Below, in pieces: positions 1 to 5,900 of a stretch of DNA of 8,386 nt. The stretch is from CAZMLC01 sp964567125. GTDB lineage: Bacteria > Verrucomicrobiota > Kiritimatiellia > RFP12 > UBA1067. The notes beneath the pieces were generated by a model that saw only the letters and a list, made by a program, of their open reading frames with translations, was not told the DNA's origin and made no database searches. The first letter of the stretch is position 1. Every line of letters begins with the position of its first letter. A program made the position numbers and the translations under genes. The stretch is taken from the NCBI GenBank assembly GCA_964567125.1, contig CAZMLC010000096.1, positions 1 to 8,386 on the forward strand, in the 5' to 3' direction.

Positions 1-17
1 AACACACTTCCTTTCAT
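1..17 (-). CDS. Possible 5' end of a downstream gene, cut by the window edge
   Basis: A minus-strand ATG at 17-15 is preceded by AAGGGA at 30-25 with a 7-nt spacer, a reasonable ribosome binding site. It would begin Met-Lys-Gly-Ser-Val and run out of the window. A second in-line ATG at 33-31, in another frame, also stays open to the edge but has no evident ribosome binding site. Only five codons are visible, so no product can be named. A missing partner of the upstream permease (ATPase or binding protein) would fit the context but is not supported by sequence. Confidence 0.25.
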
Positions 18-152
18 GCTCTTTTCCCTTCATCGCGTCACACAGCCAATTGAATTTGCGCTAAACCGGAAGATACCATTCCTGCGCACACACAGATTTG
101 CAAACCTTAGAACGTCGGACGCATACAAAAGGTTCAAACACACGGTGCCAAT
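18..152. other. Intergenic region downstream of the permease gene
   Basis: This is the only non-coding stretch of any size in the window apart from the 49-nt gap at 7924-7972. It is more AT-rich than the flanking genes. A 6-bp inverted repeat (AACCTT at 103-108, AAGGTT at 129-134) has a 20-nt loop and no following T-run, so it is not a convincing terminator. On the minus strand TTGGCA occurs just after the permease stop with a TTGTAT 17 nt further on, a poor promoter match. I see no definite element, but the gap size suggests the operon may end here and a new unit begin. Confidence 0.4.
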
Positions 153-1862
153 CTATGCGCGGAAGAGCGCGCCCATCTTCTTGCCGAGCAGGATGCTGCT
201 GCCGATGATCGTCACAGCTAGAAAGACCATGGACCAGACGCCCAGCGCCGCGGCGAGGAAGCGTCCAACGCCCATGAGCTGGAAGAGCTCGAAAATCGTC
301 TTGGTGATCGGATAGTACTCCATCTTCTGCGCGAGCATCAGGCTATCCGAAACCTCCAGCATGCTGAAGGCGAAGGCGAGCAAGGATCCGGCAATCAGAT
401 TGGCGGCGATCAGCGGCAGGGTCACGCGACGCAAGGTCATGGCCGGCGAAGCTCCCAGGTTCGCGCTCGCCTCCTCCAGTGTGACCGAGGTCTGCTGCAA
501 ACCCGCAACTGCCGCGCGCACCATGTAGGGCAGGCGCCGCACCGCGTAGGCGATGACCAGAAAGAGCGTCGGATTGCTGCGCACGTCCAACAGATCGAAA
601 AGGTAGGGCTGGCTTTTAATCCACGGCTGATTCACGGCCAGATTGCTCAGCGAAATATAGCCGAAAGCCATCACGAGACCCGGCACAGCCAGCGGCAGCA
701 TGGCCAGCGCATCGAGCACGACGCGCGCTTTAATGGTGGAGCGCACCACGACCCAAGCCACCAACACGCCGATCGTCATGTTGAAGAACACCGCGATCGT
801 TGAAAAGAGCAGGCTGTTGCGAATCGCATCGAGCGTCATCGCGTGACCCAGCGCCTCCGCATAATGCGCGCCGGTATAGGCCTTGGGCAGAATCGTCTGG
901 TACCAGCTGCCTGGCACGCAGATACTCGTCAGGATCACGCCCAGATGCGGCAGCAGCGCCAGCAGGATCACGGCGAGGAAGGGCAGCGCCACGCAACACT
1001 GACCGACAACACCGAGCCGATGGGGTTTGTGCTGCGTCGTGGCTTTCGCCTGCATCGCATAGGATTTTCCGCCGAACAGGAACCGGCTTGTCAAGTAGAG
1101 CATGACGCTGGCGCAGAGCACCACAGTAACCAGCGCATAGGGGAAGGGATTGGCGCTGATCTCCTTCAGCTCGTCGTAGACCTGCACCGAAGCGCAGCGC
1201 GTGTAGTTGAGCATGAGCGGCGTACCCAGCTCCGTGAAGCAGGCGATAAAGACCAGCGTGCATCCCGCGAAGAGCCCGGGCATGACCAGCGGCAGCGTGA
1301 TGCGCCAGAAGATCCTCCAGCCGTTTGCGCCCAGATTCTGCCCCGCCTCGTGCAACGCGGGATCGATGTTCGCAAGCGCAGCCGAGACGTTCAGATAGAT
1401 GATCGGATAAAAGGCCAGCGCCTGTAAAATCACCACGCCGAGATAGCGCGCCTGCCCCAGCCAGTCGATCGGACCGCAGTGCAGCACGGCGTTTAAGACA
1501 CCATAGGGGCCCAGCAGCTGCGTCACGCCGATAGCCCCGACAAAGGGCGGCAGGATCATCGGGAGCAGCAACAGCGCCATCAGCATGCGCTGTCCGGCAA
1601 ACTGATAGGTATGCGCCAGCCAGGCCAGCGGAATCGCGATGCACGAAGCCAGCAGCGTTGAGCCCAAGGCCAGGCAAAGGCTGTTGAACAACCCCTCTGC
1701 ATAGATCGGATTTTTGAAAACGCCAAGCAGATAGGCAAAGGTCAGCTCGCCATTTACCCAGAACCCGCCGCGCACGACATTCAGAACTGGCCAGACCATC
1801 AGCAGGCCCAGCACGCCCGCTAGAATTGAAAAAAGTATCCATGCTGTCCGTTGACGCAACAC
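153..1862 (-). CDS. Fused two-domain ABC transporter permease, iron(III)/thiamine type
   Basis: The 569-residue product is an inner-membrane permease with two fused BPD_transp_1 halves, about 12 predicted transmembrane segments in all. Each half has the cytoplasmic EAA loop that docks on the ATPase: residues 171-192 (EAGQNLGA ... ITLPL) and 462-484 (LEEASANLGA ... VTLPL). This fused layout and length are typical of FbpB/AfuB ferric-iron permeases; ThiP (thiamine) and phosphonate permeases share it, so the substrate is not proven. The start is GTG, chosen because AAGGA lies 9 nt upstream and the N-terminus enters a hydrophobic helix at once; the next Met (residue 22) is inside that helix. The gene begins 1 nt after the ispG stop, implying translational coupling. 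No ATPase or periplasmic binding protein is encoded in the window, so the partners lie elsewhere or downstream. Confidence 0.9.
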   Translation of the reverse strand: MLRQRTAWILFSILAGVLGLLMVWPVLNVVRGGFWVNGELTFAYLLGVFKNPIYAEGLFNSLCLALGSTLLASCIAIPLAWLAHTYQFAGQRMLMALLLLPMILPPFVGAIGVTQLLGPYGVLNAVLHCGPIDWLGQARYLGVVILQALAFYPIIYLNVSAALANIDPALHEAGQNLGANGWRIFWRITLPLVMPGLFAGCTLVFIACFTELGTPLMLNYTRCASVQVYDELKEISANPFPYALVTVVLCASVMLYLTSRFLFGGKSYAMQAKATTQHKPHRLGVVGQCCVALPFLAVILLALLPHLGVILTSICVPGSWYQTILPKAYTGAHYAEALGHAMTLDAIRNSLLFSTIAVFFNMTIGVLVAWVVVRSTIKARVVLDALAMLPLAVPGLVMAFGYISLSNLAVNQPWIKSQPYLFDLLDVRSNPTLFLVIAYAVRRLPYMVRAAVAGLQQTSVTLEEASANLGASPAMTLRRVTLPLIAANLIAGSLLAFAFSMLEVSDSLMLAQKMEYYPITKTIFELFQLMGVGRFLAAALGVWSMVFLAVTIIGSSILLGKKMGALFRA

Positions 1863-1863
1863 G

Positions 1864-2949
1864 TTAGCCGTTCCTTCCGCGCCATGCTTTGACGCAGTTC
1901 ACAATCGTCTCCAAGGCCTCGGACTCGGGGATCACGCGCTCCTGCCGTCCGTTGATGAAGAGCGCAAAGCAGCCCTTGCCGCCCGCCACCGCGATGTCGG
2001 CATGTTTCGCCTCACCCGGACCATTGACCACGCAGCCCATCACCGCGACCTTGGGCCGCAAGGCCCGCGGCTGCTCGCGGTAATAGCGCTCCAACCGGTT
2101 CTCAACCTCGCTAGCAAGCGCCGCGACATCGACACACGTGCGTCCGCAGGTCGGGCACGAGGTCACCGACGCCCCAGCGGCCCGCAGGTTGAGGCTACGC
2201 AACAGCTCCACGCCCACACGCACCTCCTTAGCCGGCGCATCCGTGAGCGAGACGCGGATCGTATCGCCGATGCCTTCCAGCAGCAGGTAGCCCAAAGCGA
2301 CCGAGGAGCGCACCGTGCCGGGAATAAACGTTCCCGCCTCGGTAACGCCCAGATGCAAGGGATAGTCGGTCTTCGCAGAGAGTAACCGGTAGGCCTCGAT
2401 CGTGCGCAGCACATCTGAAGCCTTGACCGAAATCTTGATGTCGTGAAAGCCGACCGCCTCAAGCAGCGCCACATGGCGCAAGGCGCTTTCAACCAGCGCT
2501 TCGGCGGTCGCGGAGCCATACGTCTCGAGAATATCCTTTTCGAGCGAACCGCCATTCACGCCGATGCGGATCGGAACCTTGCGCGCCTGTGCGGCAGCCG
2601 CGACAGCTGCCACGCGGTCAGCGCCGCCAATATTTCCAGGATTGATCCGCAGCCCATCCGCGCCCGCCTCCAACACGGCGAGCGCCAGACGATAATCAAA
2701 ATGGATATCGGCAATCAGGGGCAACGGCGAGGCCCGCCTCACCTGGGCGAAGGTGGTTACAGCCTCCGGATCGGGCACAGTCAGGCGCACGATGTCGCAG
2801 CCGACCTCCGCGGCATCCGCAATCTGACGCAGCAAGGCTGCGGCATCGTGCGGATGCGCATTGGCCATGGTCTGAACACTGATCGGAGCACCCCCGCCAA
2901 TGGGGACCTTCCCCACGTGAATCTGTCGCGTGAACCGTCGTTCCTTCAT
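1864..2949 (-). CDS. ispG: 4-hydroxy-3-methylbut-2-enyl diphosphate synthase (IspG/GcpE)
   Basis: IspG converts 2-C-methyl-D-erythritol 2,4-cyclodiphosphate to HMBPP, the penultimate step of the MEP isoprenoid pathway, in the cytoplasm with a [4Fe-4S] cluster. The 361-residue protein is the short two-domain form. The TIM-barrel part shows VGKVPIGGGAPISVQTM (12-28), CDIVRLTVPD (51-60), DIHFDY (81-86), RINPGNIG (101-108), RIGVNGGSLEKD (128-139), VKASDV (175-180) and GVTEAG (201-206), which holds the likely acid/base Glu204. The C-terminal domain supplies the cluster ligands Cys265 and Cys268 (SCPTCGRT), Cys306 and Glu313 (MGCVVNGPGE). All key residues are present, so it should be active. One oddity is MANAHPHD at 28-35, where most homologues have MTNTxTxD. 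The start is ATG with AAAGG 5 nt upstream. The gene follows the surface-protein stop by 12 nt and precedes the permease by 1 nt. The electron donor (flavodoxin or ferredoxin) cannot be told from sequence. Confidence 0.97.
   Translation of the reverse strand: MKERRFTRQIHVGKVPIGGGAPISVQTMANAHPHDAAALLRQIADAAEVGCDIVRLTVPDPEAVTTFAQVRRASPLPLIADIHFDYRLALAVLEAGADGLRINPGNIGGADRVAAVAAAAQARKVPIRIGVNGGSLEKDILETYGSATAEALVESALRHVALLEAVGFHDIKISVKASDVLRTIEAYRLLSAKTDYPLHLGVTEAGTFIPGTVRSSVALGYLLLEGIGDTIRVSLTDAPAKEVRVGVELLRSLNLRAAGASVTSCPTCGRTCVDVAALASEVENRLERYYREQPRALRPKVAVMGCVVNGPGEAKHADIAVAGGKGCFALFINGRQERVIPESEALETIVNCVKAWRGRNG
1871..1878 (-). promoter_or_regulatory. Ribosome binding site of the permease gene, inside the ispG 3' end
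   Basis: The minus strand reads GGAAGGAA here, within the last codons of ispG. The AAGGA core sits 9 nt before the GTG at 1862. This supports the GTG start over later ATG codons, and its location inside the upstream gene fits coupled translation. Confidence 0.75.
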
Positions 2950-2954
2950 GCCTG

Positions 2955-2959
2955 CCTTT
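2955..2959 (-). promoter_or_regulatory. Probable ribosome binding site of ispG
   Basis: The minus strand reads AAAGG with a 5-nt spacer to the ATG at 2949. It lies entirely in the 12-nt gap after the upstream stop codon. It is weaker than the AGGAGG of the upstream gene, so re-initiation by ribosomes finishing that gene may contribute. Confidence 0.5.
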
Positions 2960-2961
2960 GC

Positions 2962-5900
2962 TTACTTCATCAACAAGACTGTACCATTCTGGTACGCAAG
3001 TTGCACCTCATTATTGCGGATCGAAACGACCCAGCGCGCGCTCGGCAATCCGGTAATCGCGCCAAACGAACCGGTGATCGACGCCGTACGCGCCAGCACA
3101 TAGCGTGCGCCCGAGGTACCCAGCGAGGCGACATTCGTCAAGGCCAGCGTCGGATGCGCGGTCAGATCCAGCGTGCCGGAAGCCAGGTTCAAACAGCGTC
3201 CCTGAGCCGCTTCAGCCGCATCGACAGTCAGCGTCTCTGTGACGCTGACAACCGCATTGGAGATCAGCCCCGTGCCTGCAAGGCTCTTCACGGTCTGGGT
3301 CGCCGGAGATCTGAAGAGCAGCGCAGCGCCGTTCTTGACCGTCAGGTCCGCGGTTGCTGAGAAGATACCAAACGCCGGATTGAGAATGTCGGTTGTAAAG
3401 AGCGAACCGTCGCCTGGATCAACCATGAAATTGAAATAGGCTGGATTCAACGTGTCGCGACCTTGGTAATCGCAGACAAAGGCCATGGTTGCGGATTCCC
3501 AGACATTTGAAACAACATTGGGGCCTGCCCCGCCACCACCCTGTCCAAAGCGTGCCTCAAAGCTATGCGCACCGGGTGCCAACGTAATCGTCCCTTTGGT
3601 CGGCGTATTCCAGCCCGAGTTGTTCAGTACGATCTGACCATCAATAACGAGATACGCAGAATCATCGAAGTTTTCGACAAAGGTCCACGTGACATTGGTT
3701 GACGCGCGATTCCAGACAAAGCCCGTATAGACCGCGGTCGAATTCGTCGGCCATCCTGTGGTCGTGTTCGCCATATCCAACAGCAACGAAACATTGGTCT
3801 TGGGATTGACATCGCCCAGATTGAACTGATTGGTCAAAATCCCCTTATAGAGTCCCGGCGTTCCACCCTGGACAAAAACGGTCCCCTCTTCGAGCGAAAC
3901 TTTCCCCGAGGTCTGAATCGTGGAGGAGACGACCAGCGTCCCCGAACCTGTCTTCGTGACGTTGGAGCAGGCCACAGCCATACCAATCAGTATGCCCGAC
4001 GACAGCTGGAGGTCGCCCGCATTCACCGTGTACGCGCCGCTGTTCAACGTGCCGCCGTTCATCGTGATCGCGCTGCCGACCGGCAAAGCGCCTTCGCAAC
4101 CGACCAGCAGGGTGCCATTTTCAAGTACCGTCGCACCGCCGTAGGTGTTGGTCGCGCACAGCGCCAGCGTGCCGCTGCCCCGCTTGATCAATCCGCCCGT
4201 CGCGGGAATATCCCCGATCACAACGGATGAGGCCACCATGTTGCGGTTGGTGAAGCCGCCGCCCACGAGCTGCACCGTCGGCGCGGTCGTGAAGTCGCAG
4301 CCCGGCGAGGTAATCGTGACGCCGTTGACCGCACCGCTGGCGGAATCGAAATTCGCCACAGCGGTCGCATTGTAACCGCCGCCGCCCAGAATCTGGACAT
4401 ACGGTGAACCGATGAAGTTTGTCCCGGCAAATGCAATGGAGGTAATGCCTTTACCCGAGGGACGCTGCAGCGGAACCGAGATGCGCACGAGGTAGTTCGA
4501 CGTATCGACGACCGCGCCATTGGGATAGATCGTCACGCGGTCTGGACTGTAGTAGGAACCCACGGCAAAGAGTTCACCGGCCGCAGAAGCGCGGAAGGTA
4601 CCGCCATTGAAGTTCACGTAGGCTTTCGCCGTCTCGCTGTTGGTGACGTTGTTGCGGCACGTCACGCCGGAACCGATCAGCGTCCCGTTGTTCAGATTGA
4701 GATGCGCCACATGATTCGTCCGATGCACCATGCGCACATTGTTGTTGCCCAGATCCGTCACGGCTGCGGCGCCATCGATCGTGTACGACGAAAAACCGCG
4801 CTGGTAATTATCGTTTTCGCCAATGTACAAGTACGCATTATGCTTGAATGTACCACCCGTCTGATAGACAACGCCCGTACCGCCGCGCGACAGGCCAAAG
4901 CGACCGTCGTGTGTTCCAGAGAAGTAGGCATAGCCGCCCTTCTGGACCATGATCCCAACCGCCGTATTGTTGCACCCGACCGTACTGTAGCCCATGAACT
5001 CATAGGAGCCGTCCGTGAGTTCCAGATAGCCATAGCCATTCTCACCCACACGGATATCGTTGGCCGCACCGCCGCGGTTCTGCACGCTGCCGCCATACTG
5101 ATACATGGCGCCTTGAGAGCCTGTATCGAGACCAAGACGGATCTTATTTGTAATCGACGCCGTGTCCCTCACTTCAAGAATACCGCGTGTGGCCAACGCA
5201 TTGCCAACGCGGATCTCGCTGCTATTTGCGCTCTTCGGGATCGCGGAGGTTGTACCGATAAAGCCATTTCCTTGCAGAATCACACGCGACGTTTTCAGTT
5301 CAGTCAACCCGACATAGAAATAACTGTTTGATGTCGGGATCAGCAGCGAACTTGCCGAGTCGATACGCAGGGTGGCGTTGTTGTAGAGTCCGACATTCTT
5401 GAAGAAATTCGTCCCCGATGCCGCGAGGTTGACTGCACCGTCATACACGCGCAAAAAGCCGTTGCTGCCGATCACTGGCGCTGTAACGGAAAGCAGCGCG
5501 GGGCCGTATTTGTGAATGCCGCCGGTCACGCACAGCCCGCTGAGCGTCTGCGCGGTATCCACATAGAAGCCCAGTGCACCGTCGCCGCTGAAAGCCATGT
5601 TCGCCGCCAGCGCATCCAGATCCGCGCGCGGCCAGTTGGTCGGCGTATAGAGCAGCGAAAGCGTTGCTCCTCCATTGACCGTCACGCCGGCCAGCTGATT
5701 GTAGTTGGGCAACGCTCCCGGCAGATTGGCCTGCAACACGCCGCCGTCCACCTGCGTTCCGCCCGCATACGCATTGGCCGAATTCTCCAGCACGATCCGC
5801 CCTCCACCGGTCTTGCGCAAACGTCCGGCACCGGAGATCACGCCGGTGAAATAGCTCTCGGAATCCGCATTGAACTGAACCGAGCCCGATTCAAGCTCTA

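Noticed and set aside
102..135. Possible terminator hairpin after the permease gene
   Set aside because: Only a 6-bp stem with a 20-nt loop and no T-run in the direction of transcription.
730..1842. A 370-codon open frame on the minus strand, overlapping the permease gene in another frame
   Set aside because: It is Arg/Ala/Gly/Cys-rich and has no recognisable motif, while the overlapping permease frame has clear EAA loops and membrane helices. It is a by-product of high GC.
2134..2136. Extra cysteine (Cys272) close to the IspG cluster motif
   Set aside because: The four standard ligands are all present, and a residue at this variable position after CGRT is not evidence of a different cluster.
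2443..3360. A 305-codon plus-strand open frame antisense to ispG and the end of the surface-protein gene
   Set aside because: The composition is that of an antisense shadow, with no domain motif and no ribosome binding site noted; both overlapped minus-strand frames are well supported.
4702..5331. A 209-codon plus-strand open frame antisense to the repeat ladder
   Set aside because: It mirrors the regular codon pattern of the glycine repeats on the other strand and shows no independent motif.
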